NCBI GenBank assembly: GCA_947445115.1
Contig: CANFCG010000007.1
Location: forward strand, 1-64,000
Direction: 5' to 3'
Source of the DNA: Comamonadaceae bacterium
GTDB taxonomy: Bacteria > Pseudomonadota > Gammaproteobacteria > Burkholderiales > Burkholderiaceae_C
Length of the DNA stretch: 64,000 bases
Positions within the stretch are counted from its first letter, which is position 1, and each line of letters opens with the position of its first letter. Made by a program: the position numbers and the translations under genes. This document shows positions 54,405 through 63,355 of this stretch, piece after piece. The notes under the pieces are model-generated. The model ran no database searches. It had not been told where the DNA came from and saw nothing but the letters and a program-made list of their open reading frames with translations.

Positions 54405-55427
54405 ATGACTGCAAAAAAATATACGCGCGGGCAGGCTTTGCCTGAGATTCTAAAAAACAGAATCATGATTTTGGATGGTGCCATGGGCACGATGGTGCAG
54501 CGCTTCAAATTGAACGAAGCGCAATTTCGCGGTGAGCGGTTTAAGGATTTCCACAAAGACATCAAAGGAAATAACGAGCTTTTGAGTTTGACGCGGCCTG
54601 ACATCATTCGCGATATCCACGAGGGTTATCTTGCCGCTGGTGCAGACATGGTGGAGACCAACACTTTTGGCGCGACCACGGTTGCGCAGGCAGATTACGA
54701 CATGCAGGATTTGGCCAAAGAAATGAATCTGCAATCTGCCAAACTGGCCAGAGCCGCATGCGATAAATTTTCTACACCCGACAAGCCGCGCTTTGTGGCA
54801 GGGGCACTGGGCCCCACACCCAAAACTGCCAGCATTAGCCCTGACGTGAACGACCCAGGCGCTCGCAACGTCAGCTTTGAGGAGTTACGAAGTGCTTACT
54901 ACGAGCAGGTCGAAGCACTGGTCGAAGGCGGCTCAGATTTACTCTTAGTGGAAACCATTTTTGATACCTTAAACGCCAAAGCAGCGCTGTTTGCCATTGA
55001 CGAGTACTTTGAAGCCAGTGGACAACGCCTACCCATCATCATCAGCGGCACGGTGACCGACGCCTCGGGGCGCATCTTGAGTGGCCAAACCGTGACGGCG
55101 TTTTGGCACTCCATTCGCCACTCCCAACCGCTGGCAGTGGGATTGAACTGTGCGCTGGGTGCGGCTCTTATGCGACCGTACATCCAAGAATTGGCCAAAG
55201 TGGCGGGTGATACATTTATCAGCTGCTACCCCAATGCGGGTTTGCCCAACCCAATGGCAGAAACGGGTTTCGACGAAACGCCCGAAGTTACAAGCCGACT
55301 ACTGCACGAATTTGCAGCCGAGGGTCTTGTCAATATTGTGGGCGGCTGTTGCGGTACAACACCTGAACATATTGGAGCAATTAGCCATGCAGTATTCAAA
55401 CTACCACCACGCATGCTTAATTTTTAG
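54405..55427 (+). CDS. metH: Homocysteine S-methyltransferase domain protein (MetH part 1)
   Basis: A 340-residue protein equal to the homocysteine-binding module of cobalamin methionine synthase. [39 protein letters not shown] and the zinc cysteines in LNCALGA and [12 protein letters not shown] are clear. In Burkholderiales metH is often split, with a second gene for the folate, B12 and activation modules. No second part follows here: the next genes are an RNase and an inhibitor. Confidence 0.9.
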   Translation: MTAKKYTRGQALPEILKNRIMILDGAMGTMVQRFKLNEAQFRGERFKDFHKDIKGNNELLSLTRPDIIRDIHEGYLAAGADMVETNTFGATTVAQADYDMQDLAKEMNLQSAKLARAACDKFSTPDKPRFVAGALGPTPKTASISPDVNDPGARNVSFEELRSAYYEQVEALVEGGSDLLLVETIFDTLNAKAALFAIDEYFEASGQRLPIIISGTVTDASGRILSGQTVTAFWHSIRHSQPLAVGLNCALGAALMRPYIQELAKVAGDTFISCYPNAGLPNPMAETGFDETPEVTSRLLHEFAAEGLVNIVGGCCGTTPEHIGAISHAVFKLPPRMLNF

Positions 55428-55476
55428 GCAAATCTTGCGCTAAGGGCTTGATTTTTTAGGGGTTTTGCCTCACACT

Positions 55477-55502
55477 AGGGGATTGGCTGGAGGTCAACCC
55501 CT
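55477..55502 (+). promoter_or_regulatory. Hairpin with the Shine-Dalgarno in its loop, ahead of the RNase gene
   Basis: AGGGG (55477-55481) pairs with CCCCT (55498-55502), and TTG (55483-55485) with CAA (55495-55497), leaving A55482 bulged. The nine-base loop GCTGGAGGT holds GGAGG (55489-55493), and the ATG at 55503 touches the stem. Such a structure could slow translation of a toxic RNase. Function is inferred from sequence only. Confidence 0.45.
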
Positions 55503-55868
55503 ATGTTCCGAAAAAATTTAATGCGCCTTTTGGTTTCGCTCATCCTGTTTTCGAGCGTAGCCGCTGCATCTGCTTTTTCTAATGATGTTGGTCTAGCCGA
55601 TTTGCCCAAGCAAGCTCAGAGCACCTACGCACTGATTCAACAGGGTGGACCGTTCCCCTACGAAAAAGATGGCGTTGTATTTGGAAATTACGAGCGTCAA
55701 TTGCCACAGCAAAAGCGCGGCTACTACCACGAGTACACAGTCAAAACACCAGCAACCAAGAGCCGCGGAGCCATCCGCATTGTGTGTGGTGGTTTAAAAA
55801 ACAAGCCTTTCGATGCTTGCTATTACACCGACAACCACTACGCGACATTCAAAAAAATTGCGCCTTAA
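55503..55868 (+). CDS. Secreted guanyl-specific ribonuclease (RNase Sa/T1-like)
   Basis: A 121-residue product with a signal peptide (cleavage near ASAFS). The microbial RNase fold follows: VFGNYERQLPQQKRGYYHEYTV, SRGAIRIVCGG and YYTDNHYATF. The expected catalytic Glu77, Arg92 and His112 are in place, and Cys95/Cys106 may pair. Members cut RNA 3' to guanosine. It is followed 14 bp later by a barstar-like inhibitor gene. Confidence 0.88.
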   Translation: MFRKNLMRLLVSLILFSSVAAASAFSNDVGLADLPKQAQSTYALIQQGGPFPYEKDGVVFGNYERQLPQQKRGYYHEYTVKTPATKSRGAIRIVCGGLKNKPFDACYYTDNHYATFKKIAP

Positions 55869-55882
55869 AAAGAATAAAAATT

Positions 55883-56470
55883 ATGGACCACACCACATCA
55901 TACGAGCCGCCTAAAGATTTGCCGCTTAAGCGCGTTAAGGCAAACATCGTGCAATCTATCCGTGCACACGGCGCGGAAGAGTTGCAACGAGCCTCTACGC
56001 AGTTGGGACATCACTTTTTGTATTCCAATTTGGGAGCCACGCAAACCAAACAAGATGTCTTGGATACGATTGCGGCAGACTTCACATTTCCCGCCCATTT
56101 TGGCAAGAATTTTGATGCGCTCTACGATTGTTTGACAGATCCCATCTATAAATCGGGACAACAAGCTGGCTTTATTCTTGTTTTAGAGCACATTCCTGTG
56201 ACCTCTAAATTTGACAAAGAAACGCGCGAGCAGTTACTCGACATCTTCCGTGATGCTGCCGACTATTGGCATGACCGAAAAATTCCATTCCGCTGCTTCT
56301 ATTCCTTCTCGGTGGCACGTACCGCCGGTGATGCTGGTGTGGGCAAGGATGGCCAAGAGCTAGAAGGCTTTGATGAACCCATGCCAACCGATAAGTTGGT
56401 CGATGTTTCGCCGCTGGCATTGCGCATGAGCAGCCCGTTCAACGCAGGCTACTGGCTCGCAGCGTCCTAA
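55883..56470 (+). CDS. Barstar-family ribonuclease inhibitor
   Basis: A 195-residue protein with a barstar domain at about residues 45-145. FTFPAHFGKNFDALYDCLTD is the signature helix and loop that fills the RNase active site. It is longer than B. amyloliquefaciens barstar (about 90), with N- and C-terminal extensions. The ATG at 55883 fits the gap after the RNase. With the upstream RNase it forms an enzyme/immunity pair. Confidence 0.85.
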   Translation: MDHTTSYEPPKDLPLKRVKANIVQSIRAHGAEELQRASTQLGHHFLYSNLGATQTKQDVLDTIAADFTFPAHFGKNFDALYDCLTDPIYKSGQQAGFILVLEHIPVTSKFDKETREQLLDIFRDAADYWHDRKIPFRCFYSFSVARTAGDAGVGKDGQELEGFDEPMPTDKLVDVSPLALRMSSPFNAGYWLAAS

Positions 56471-56481
56471 AGCGTACGGCT

Positions 56482-56513
56482 CCGTCATTCCCGCGTAGGC
56501 GGGCGAGAATCCA
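56482..56513. repeat. dRS3-like palindromic repeat, copy D
   Basis: CCGTCATTCCCGC, loop GTAG, GCGGG, then CGAGAATCC: the palindrome has a 3-base insertion in its right arm. The stem CCCGC/GCGGG survives. It lies in the 45-bp gap between convergent barstar and rsmA genes and may serve as a two-way terminator. Confidence 0.7.
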
Positions 56514-56515
56514 TC

Positions 56516-57277
56516 TCAAGCAAAGTTTTGAGCGAGCGCTACATACTCACTAACAGGTACTTCTTCGGCGCGGCGCTGGGTATCAAACTGCCCCGAAAAC
56601 TGCTTCTCCTCTAGCCATTTCCCCAACGTGTGCCGCATCAATTTACGGCGCTGGCTAAAGGCAACTTTCACGATTTCGCTTAAACGTGCCACGTCAAGCG
56701 CAGCTGGCTCAGGACGAGGCGCCATTCGCACGATGGCACTCATCACTCGCGGGGGCGGATCAAAACACTCGGGCGGCACATTAAACAACGACTGCATCTC
56801 ATAGCGCCACTGGAGCATCACACTTAAGCGCCCATAGTCCGAGGTGCTGGGCTTGGCAACCATGCGGTCAATCACTTCTTTTTGTAGCATGAAGTGTTGG
56901 TCTTTCACGAGGTGTGCCACGTCCAGTAAGTGAAACAAAATGGGGCTGGATATGTTGTAGGGCAGATTGCCGACAACCCGCATCTGCCTTGCCTCGCCGC
57001 TGGCAGCAATCGCCTGAAAATCGACCTTTAAGACATCTGCTTCAATCACCGTGATCTTATTGTTTTGTTTGAGTCGTACCGCCAAATCACGGTCTAATTC
57101 AATCACCGTCAAGTGCGAAAGCTGCGCAAGGAGAGGCACGGTCATTGCCCCTAGCCCTGGGCCAATTTCGACCATGAAATCGGCAACCGTTGGCCCAATC
57201 GCATCCACGATATCACCCAGCATAGGTTTGTCGGACAAAAAGTGTTGTCCAAATCGCTTGCGCGCAATGTGTCTCAT
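56516..57277 (-). CDS. rsmA: 16S rRNA dimethyladenosine transferase RsmA (KsgA)
   Basis: RsmA dimethylates A1518 and A1519 of 16S rRNA. It has 253 residues. [11 protein letters not shown] opens it; [16 protein letters not shown] is the SAM loop, and [18 protein letters not shown] holds the catalytic NLPY. The start overlaps the surA stop by 4 bp, the classical surA-rsmA order. Confidence 0.96.
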   Translation of the reverse strand: MRHIARKRFGQHFLSDKPMLGDIVDAIGPTVADFMVEIGPGLGAMTVPLLAQLSHLTVIELDRDLAVRLKQNNKITVIEADVLKVDFQAIAASGEARQMRVVGNLPYNISSPILFHLLDVAHLVKDQHFMLQKEVIDRMVAKPSTSDYGRLSVMLQWRYEMQSLFNVPPECFDPPPRVMSAIVRMAPRPEPAALDVARLSEIVKVAFSQRRKLMRHTLGKWLEEKQFSGQFDTQRRAEEVPVSEYVALAQNFA

Positions 57278-58659
57278 CGCGTGATATTTTTAAACTCAAC
57301 AAACGCCCGACTTCGTGTCTCACTCATCCACAACGAGTAAGCTTCGGCTCCTTTTTTCTCACGCAACTGCGCCTGCACCAGCGCGCGTTGATCCCGTAAA
57401 CTAACCGCCACTTGACGGCGCTCTGTCACTTCGAGCATATGCACACCAAAGCGAGAAGTAAACGGCTCAGAGACTTTTCCAATTGGCAGCGCATTCATTA
57501 CGCGCTCAAACTCAGGCACAAAAAGTCCTGGTCCCGTCCAACCCAAATCGCCGCCCTGCGCAGCCGATCCATCTGTTGAGTGCTCTTTAGCCAACGTCGC
57601 GAAGTTTGCACGTCCTTGTTCAATTTGATTTTTATAAGTTGCCAAGCGTGCCTTCGCCTGTTCCTCAGTCAACGTTGCCGTAATGGGGAGCAAAATATGC
57701 CGCGCATGCGACTCTGTTGCCATCGCAGTAGTACTCACGGTACGGCCCACCAACTTCAGCACATGAAAGCCTGCATCGCTACGGATGGGGTCGGTCACAG
57801 CACCCACTTTTAAATCCCGCACTGCATCAACAAATAGCGGTGGATAGCGATCAGCAGCACGTAATCCCATTAAGCCACCTTTCGTTTTATCCATGGCATC
57901 GGACACCTCGGCAGCTAATGTAGAAAAATCTGCGCCAGCACGTAGCTGCGCCACTATTTGCACCGCTTTTTGCTTGGCCTGTGCAACTGCATCTGGGCTT
58001 GGATCGTCAGGCAGAGCAATCAAAATTTGCGCCAAATTAATATCGGGCGCTGCGTTGCTTGCTAGGTTTTGCGCTTGCATGGCTTGGTCAATCTCAGCAT
58101 CGCTCACACGAACCCGTCCATCCACTTCACGCTCACGCGCCTGAAGACGGATCAGCTCACCGCGTATTTCCTCGCGGTATGTACTCCAACTACCACCGTC
58201 CGCTTCGTATTTGGCCTTCAAAGCGCTCACGCTGGCAATGCCGTTTTGTCTTGCTACGGTCAACAAAGAATCATCTAACTGGGCATCATTGATACGCACA
58301 CCCATCTCATTACCTGCCTGCATCATGGCGCGTTCGTCAATCAGTTGCTCCAAGATACGCTGAAAAACCATCTCTTTCGGCGGCACGCCAGCACCCTGTG
58401 CCGACCACTGCGCCTCTAGTCTTGCCTGCCGAATCAAAACATCATTGCGGGTAATGGGCTCAGAGTTGACCAATGCCACAATGTAGTCCACCTCGCGGAG
58501 CGCATTGGCCGGCAAAGCAGGCGTTATGGGCATCACGGGCGGGGCGCTGACCTCATTGAGGGCTTTAACTGGGCGCTTATTCAGCTGCGCCCACGCACCA
58601 GAGCCTTGTACGCTTAACAGCGCTAAAAAAACAATAAAAAGCAGTTTGGAATTAGTCAT
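57274..58659 (-). CDS. surA: Periplasmic chaperone and peptidyl-prolyl isomerase SurA
   Basis: SurA carries outer-membrane proteins such as LptD. It has 461 residues with a signal peptide (cleavage near GAWAQ), a SurA_N chaperone domain ([22 protein letters not shown]) and two parvulin domains ([16 protein letters not shown] and [17 protein letters not shown]). Overlaps lptD by 8 bp. Confidence 0.95.
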   Translation of the reverse strand: MTNSKLLFIVFLALLSVQGSGAWAQLNKRPVKALNEVSAPPVMPITPALPANALREVDYIVALVNSEPITRNDVLIRQARLEAQWSAQGAGVPPKEMVFQRILEQLIDERAMMQAGNEMGVRINDAQLDDSLLTVARQNGIASVSALKAKYEADGGSWSTYREEIRGELIRLQAREREVDGRVRVSDAEIDQAMQAQNLASNAAPDINLAQILIALPDDPSPDAVAQAKQKAVQIVAQLRAGADFSTLAAEVSDAMDKTKGGLMGLRAADRYPPLFVDAVRDLKVGAVTDPIRSDAGFHVLKLVGRTVSTTAMATESHARHILLPITATLTEEQAKARLATYKNQIEQGRANFATLAKEHSTDGSAAQGGDLGWTGPGLFVPEFERVMNALPIGKVSEPFTSRFGVHMLEVTERRQVAVSLRDQRALVQAQLREKKGAEAYSLWMSETRSRAFVEFKNITR

Positions 58660-61024
58660 ATTGGCTGAATCGGCTTGGCGCGCTTATTTGTTCGCGCAAG
58701 TTTTGATAACGGGGAATGTTACTGCGTAAACTAGCTAATGGGCTTGACCCCGCACGGGCGAACCCAGTAAATTCGATTTGAAACATGATCCGATTATTCG
58801 TCGTATTCACGTTCAACTGGGTTTTCTCTAAAACAATACGCCCAATCCAGCAATCTGCATCATATTCAAAACCAGCAATCGCATTAACTAAGCGGCTGTC
58901 AAATAGGCTGTAGTTGAGCCGCGCCACGCTATACCATCGATTGGAACCCAGTCCGCGCCCAGCGCTGGCACTGCCTTCGTTTTCGTCAGATCGATGAAAT
59001 AAATCGCCCAGCGGCCACTGCCAGCTGACGTCCACTTGCTCACTCACACCTTGCTGCATACGATACGCCGCATTAAATGAGCGGTAATTGCTGGGGTTGT
59101 AGCGCGTCGAAATCGTTGTTCGCTCAGCCGCGCCAGATGTTGCGCCAAACTGCACCGTGCTGTCTATCGACCAAGTCGGCTTGATATTCACACTGGTGCT
59201 GACCAGCATGTCGCTCAATCGTCCCGCCGTTGGCGCTACCCCCGGTACGGTCACCCATTGATCTGCAAAGCTAAAACGCTGCGCCACGCCCATGCTGAGC
59301 GCCTGTGCTCCCGTACTAGGATTTAAAAACTTACTGGTAACGCCCATCGTTAGGCGATTCATATCGGCAATACGGTCATTGCCTACAAAAGGATTTTCGC
59401 TATAGATGGTTGCCAAGCTAAAGTCTTTAGCCCCGCTATCGTAATTAGGCAAGTACGACTGGTCGTGATAGGGCGTGCGGACATAAAAAATACGTGGTTC
59501 TAGGGTCTGAGCATAGGCGTTGCCAAATAAGTTGGTGTCGCGCTCAAAAAACAGACCGCTATCCACACTAAAAGTCGGCGTATAACGCTGCAAAGTCGCA
59601 TCATTAAACCCGATCAAAGGTGCGTCTAGTCGATAGCCCGAAGCATTCAGCATCATTTTTGGTGTCACATAGCCAGAAGGGAAAAGCCACGGCCTCGACA
59701 CTTGTGCATTTCCAAATATACGCAGCCCGTCCGTCTGCGAGGTCAATGCGGTATTTGATTTGAACGTTGTAATGTCGCCATCCAACTGCAGTCGCAGACC
59801 ACCGGGCAAATCAAAACCCCGCTTTGTCATGAGCTGTGTTCGGTCAAATGGCGGCGTGATAGGGCTTGTTGAATCTTGCAGTGTTTGCCAACGCTGCACG
59901 CGAAACTGAGTTGCCCAACCTCCAAGGGATGACGTCGCATTGAGCTCGTTGTTCAGCAAGCGCTGCGTGAGTGAGGGATTGCTATTGGGAAAGTCACGCC
60001 AATAACTATCGTCACTCACTCGGTTGAGCTTAAGACTCACAAGCGCATCACTGGCGCTGCTCAGGGGCGCCTTCAGTAAATTGCGCTGATCCAGTGAATA
60101 CCCCCAGCGATTGTTCCCATACAACTTGTCATTAGGCAAATAGTCCGCCCGCAAGGTGCCCAAGCTGTTCGCCTCCAAATACCGAAACTCACCACCCATA
60201 TCGAAACCACGATTCGTAATGAAACTGGGAGAAAAAGTCAGATCTCGGTTCGGGGCGATATTCCAGTAAATAGGCTGCGTCACGATCAGACCGCTAATGT
60301 TGTCACTCGTGATGCTTGGTGCCAGCACGCCTGATTTTCTAGCACTACTCATGGGAAAACTAATGTCGGGCAACGCCAAAATTGGGACGTCTTTAAATCG
60401 GAGCACGGCACCCGACGCGGTCGCCACATCTTGCTCCATATCAAACTCTAGTTTGTCGGCGGTAAATATCCAATCCGGCTTCCAGGGCTTGCCATCCAAA
60501 GGCTCAGGACGCTGACAGGTGCTGTAACTGGCAAATTTTGCTATCGCCGAGCGCTCACTGACAAACTCCATGCGCTGGGCACTGCCTTGCCCACCCGACT
60601 TATAAAATTGATAGCTCGGCTGACTAAAAAACCCAGCAAAATCCGTCACCCCAAGCTCTAAATCTGTCCCCCAAAAGCGATTGCCACCTTGATTGATCAA
60701 CACGTCCCCTGTGACTTTGGCAATATCCGTCGTTTGGTTAAAGTCAATCCGATTCGCCTTAATCACCGTCTCGTTGTTGCGCAGTTCAGCGTGGCCGTCA
60801 ATTACCACCTCAAGGTCGGGACGACTTGTTAAGGTCTCGCCAAAAATAAAAATAGGCGTCTGCTTGCGTACACTCACAGGCAAATGCTCGCCCAGCCCAA
60901 GGCTGGCTTTAAGCTGCGCCGTATCTTGTGCAAAAGTGAGGCTAGTTTGGGCGGTCAAAATAGCCGTCAAAAACGGCATCAAACCATAGCGATAACAATA
61001 GCGGTAACTAGCCCGTAAAAACAT
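58652..61024 (-). CDS. lptD: LPS-assembly outer-membrane protein LptD
   Basis: LptD inserts LPS into the outer leaflet. It has 790 residues. A signal peptide (ILTAQTSLTFAQ) is followed by an OstA/LptA-like jellyroll (NNETVIKANRIDFNQTTDIAKV) and a large beta-barrel ending in FQIEFTGFARAGSSP. Only two Cys are evident in the mature part (YSTCQRP and DADCWIG), compared with four in E. coli. ATG 60979 is an alternative start. Confidence 0.94.
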   Translation of the reverse strand: MFLRASYRYCYRYGLMPFLTAILTAQTSLTFAQDTAQLKASLGLGEHLPVSVRKQTPIFIFGETLTSRPDLEVVIDGHAELRNNETVIKANRIDFNQTTDIAKVTGDVLINQGGNRFWGTDLELGVTDFAGFFSQPSYQFYKSGGQGSAQRMEFVSERSAIAKFASYSTCQRPEPLDGKPWKPDWIFTADKLEFDMEQDVATASGAVLRFKDVPILALPDISFPMSSARKSGVLAPSITSDNISGLIVTQPIYWNIAPNRDLTFSPSFITNRGFDMGGEFRYLEANSLGTLRADYLPNDKLYGNNRWGYSLDQRNLLKAPLSSASDALVSLKLNRVSDDSYWRDFPNSNPSLTQRLLNNELNATSSLGGWATQFRVQRWQTLQDSTSPITPPFDRTQLMTKRGFDLPGGLRLQLDGDITTFKSNTALTSQTDGLRIFGNAQVSRPWLFPSGYVTPKMMLNASGYRLDAPLIGFNDATLQRYTPTFSVDSGLFFERDTNLFGNAYAQTLEPRIFYVRTPYHDQSYLPNYDSGAKDFSLATIYSENPFVGNDRIADMNRLTMGVTSKFLNPSTGAQALSMGVAQRFSFADQWVTVPGVAPTAGRLSDMLVSTSVNIKPTWSIDSTVQFGATSGAAERTTISTRYNPSNYRSFNAAYRMQQGVSEQVDVSWQWPLGDLFHRSDENEGSASAGRGLGSNRWYSVARLNYSLFDSRLVNAIAGFEYDADCWIGRIVLEKTQLNVNTTNNRIMFQIEFTGFARAGSSPLASLRSNIPRYQNLREQISAPSRFSQYD

Positions 61025-61037
61025 TCTTCAATTATCC

Positions 61038-62156
61038 ATGCTACAGCCCCCGACTCCTCCCCTCACAACGTCTTCTTCAATTGTTTGGACAGACGCCGCT
61101 CGTCAAGTGCAGTTTGATGCTTGGCTTGCCTCCACCGCGTCATCGCACCATCTACAAATAACAACACTGCGCCCCGCCTCTACCGATGCCAGTTTTCGGC
61201 GTTACTTTCGAATTGACTCAGAAGCACCAAACGGCAAAAGCTTCATCATCATGGACGCTCCGCCAGACAAAGAGGACAGCGAGCCTTTTGTTCGCATCGC
61301 AGGTCTACTGGATGCTGCCGGCTTGTTAGTGCCGCAAATCTTTGACTGGCAGGCCTCGCATGGCTTTATGTTGCTCAGCGACCTCGGCCGCCAAACCATG
61401 CTCGAAGTGCTAGACAAGCAAGCGGGCTACGAACACACCAGTAGCACGGTCAGCAGCAATTTGCCACTCTACGATCAAGCGCTCGACGCGCTTGTCGCGT
61501 GGCAACTGGCGTCAAAACCCAACGTGCTACCGCCTTACGACGAGGCGTTATTACGGCGCGAGTTGCAACTCTTCCCCGACTGGTACATTGCCAAGCACCG
61601 TGGGCTTACATTAGATGCCCGCCAGCAAGCCATACTGGACACGGCCTTCAACCGCCTCGTCGCAGGCAATTTGGCCAGTCCGAACGTCTTCGTCCACCGC
61701 GATTACATGCCGCGCAACTTAATGGCACCGTATCCCGAGTTGCTCACAAATGCGACGCCTGCGCAAAGGCTGGGCGTACTGGATTTTCAAGATGCGGTTT
61801 ATGGTCCTATTACTTACGACATTGCAAGCCTCTTGCGCGACGCGTTTTTAAGCTGGGAAGAAGACTTTGTGCTGGATGTCACCATTCGCTACTGGCAAAA
61901 AGCCAAAGTTGCTGGCTTGCCCATGCTGGAAGAATGGTTAGACGACTTTGGCGCGTTTTATAAAGCAGTCGAGTGGATGGGCCTGCAGCGGCATCTAAAA
62001 ATCTTAGGCATCTTTGCTAGGCTTACCCTGCGCGACGGCAAGCCAAAATACTTGGCCGATACGCCGCGCTTTATTGCTTATGTGCGCAGCACTTGCAACC
62101 GCTACATCGAGCTCAAGCCCTTGCTACGCTTGGTTGACGAGATTGAGGCCAGTTAA
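61038..62156 (+). CDS. amgK: AmgK-type N-acetylmuramate/N-acetylglucosamine kinase
   Basis: A 372-residue aminoglycoside-phosphotransferase-fold kinase. STDASFRRYFRI, the catalytic VHRDYMPRNLM and LGVLDFQDAVYGPITYDIASL are the AmgK signatures. AmgK phosphorylates sugars at C1 in peptidoglycan recycling and is often followed by murU. Here rsmE follows after 1 bp. It is divergent from lptD (13 bp). Confidence 0.86.
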   Translation: MLQPPTPPLTTSSSIVWTDAARQVQFDAWLASTASSHHLQITTLRPASTDASFRRYFRIDSEAPNGKSFIIMDAPPDKEDSEPFVRIAGLLDAAGLLVPQIFDWQASHGFMLLSDLGRQTMLEVLDKQAGYEHTSSTVSSNLPLYDQALDALVAWQLASKPNVLPPYDEALLRRELQLFPDWYIAKHRGLTLDARQQAILDTAFNRLVAGNLASPNVFVHRDYMPRNLMAPYPELLTNATPAQRLGVLDFQDAVYGPITYDIASLLRDAFLSWEEDFVLDVTIRYWQKAKVAGLPMLEEWLDDFGAFYKAVEWMGLQRHLKILGIFARLTLRDGKPKYLADTPRFIAYVRSTCNRYIELKPLLRLVDEIEAS

Positions 62157-62157
62157 C

Positions 62158-62895
62158 ATGCCGCGCTTTTATTGCTCTACCCCACTCTCTATGGGTCTCT
62201 CGCTAGAGTTGCCCGCAGGCGCAGCGCGTCACGTGCAAGTGCTACGGATGCAGCCCGAAATGACGATCACGCTGTTTGATGGCTTAGGCGGCGAGTACGA
62301 AGCCGTCATTCAAACTATGGGGCGATCTAGCGTTGCCGTGGAAGTGATCACGCACCACCCGATCGAGCGCGAAAGCAAGCTGGCCGTGCATTTGGCGCTA
62401 GGCGTGCCCGCCAACGAGCGCATGGATTGGCTGGTGGAAAAAGCGACCGAGCTAGGCGTTGCCAGCATCCAACCACTCATGACCGAGCGCGGCGTACTGC
62501 GCCTTGCCGGTGAGCGAGCGACAAAAAAGCAAGCGCACTGGCAAGCCATCGCCAGCAGTGCCTGCGAGCAATCGGGGCGCAACCGCGTGCCAACCATTCT
62601 TGCCGTCAAAACGCTGAGTGACTATCTAGCCGCGCAAAAAAGCGCCGCGCTAGAAAGCACCAACCGCGTCATTTTGAGCTTACACAAAGACAGCACAGCG
62701 CTAACAGCACAGCGAGAGGCCACAACCAATAAGGGCTGCGGGGCCGTTTTTGTACTCTCAGGCGCAGAAGGTGGCTTATCGCCAGCCGAGGAAGCCAAGG
62801 CACTGGCGGCGGGCTACCAACCCGTGACATTAGGGACTCGGGTGCTACGCGCGGAGACGGCGGCGATTGCAGCACTGGTTGTTCTGTCCTGCTAG
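62158..62895 (+). CDS. rsmE: 16S rRNA (uracil(1498)-N(3))-methyltransferase
   Basis: A SPOUT-class methyltransferase that modifies U1498 of 16S rRNA. It has 245 residues. MPRFYCSTPL opens it; ERMDWLVEKATELGVASIQPL, ACEQSGRNRVP and LSGAEGGLSPAEEAKAL, then LGTRVLRAETAAIAAL, are all family signatures. The ATG at 62158 is one base after the amgK stop. Confidence 0.95.
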   Translation: MPRFYCSTPLSMGLSLELPAGAARHVQVLRMQPEMTITLFDGLGGEYEAVIQTMGRSSVAVEVITHHPIERESKLAVHLALGVPANERMDWLVEKATELGVASIQPLMTERGVLRLAGERATKKQAHWQAIASSACEQSGRNRVPTILAVKTLSDYLAAQKSAALESTNRVILSLHKDSTALTAQREATTNKGCGAVFVLSGAEGGLSPAEEAKALAAGYQPVTLGTRVLRAETAAIAALVVLSC

Positions 62896-62929
62896 TAAAA
62901 TAACACTTTTTTCTAAACGGGAGAAGAGC

Positions 62930-63355
62930 ATGGGATTGTTAGACGGACTTTTAGGCTCAGTACTGGGTAGCGTTCTGGGCGGCCAGCAAACCGGCGCTGG
63001 TGGTTTGGCTAGCGTTGTTGGCGGAATGCTTGGCAATGATGGCGATCACGGTGGCATTGGCGGCTTGGTTAGCAAGTTTGAACAAGCTGGATTTGGCAAT
63101 GTGGTTAGCTCTTGGATTGGCAGTGGTCAAAATTTGCCGATTAGCGCCAATCAACTTCAAAGCGTGCTAGGCTCGGATGCTGTCGCAGGCATTGCCGCCA
63201 AACTTGGTATTAATCCCGCAGATGCGCTCGGTCAACTCAGCAGCATGTTGCCAGGCTTAGTGGACAAGCTCACCCCTGGCGGCATAGCCCCAACGGGTGG
63301 CATCGGCAATATGGGCGATTTAACCGGTATGCTGGGCGGCTTGCTCGGCAAATAA
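62930..63355 (+). CDS. YidB-family (DUF937) protein
   Basis: A 141-residue Gly-rich protein. MGLLDGLLGSVLGSVLGG at the start and NLPISANQLQSVLGSDAVAG are DUF937/YidB signatures. Function unknown. A good GGGAGAAGAGC ribosome site precedes the ATG. Its 3' end overlaps the convergent glycosyltransferase by 36 bp. Confidence 0.87.
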   Translation: MGLLDGLLGSVLGSVLGGQQTGAGGLASVVGGMLGNDGDHGGIGGLVSKFEQAGFGNVVSSWIGSGQNLPISANQLQSVLGSDAVAGIAAKLGINPADALGQLSSMLPGLVDKLTPGGIAPTGGIGNMGDLTGMLGGLLGK

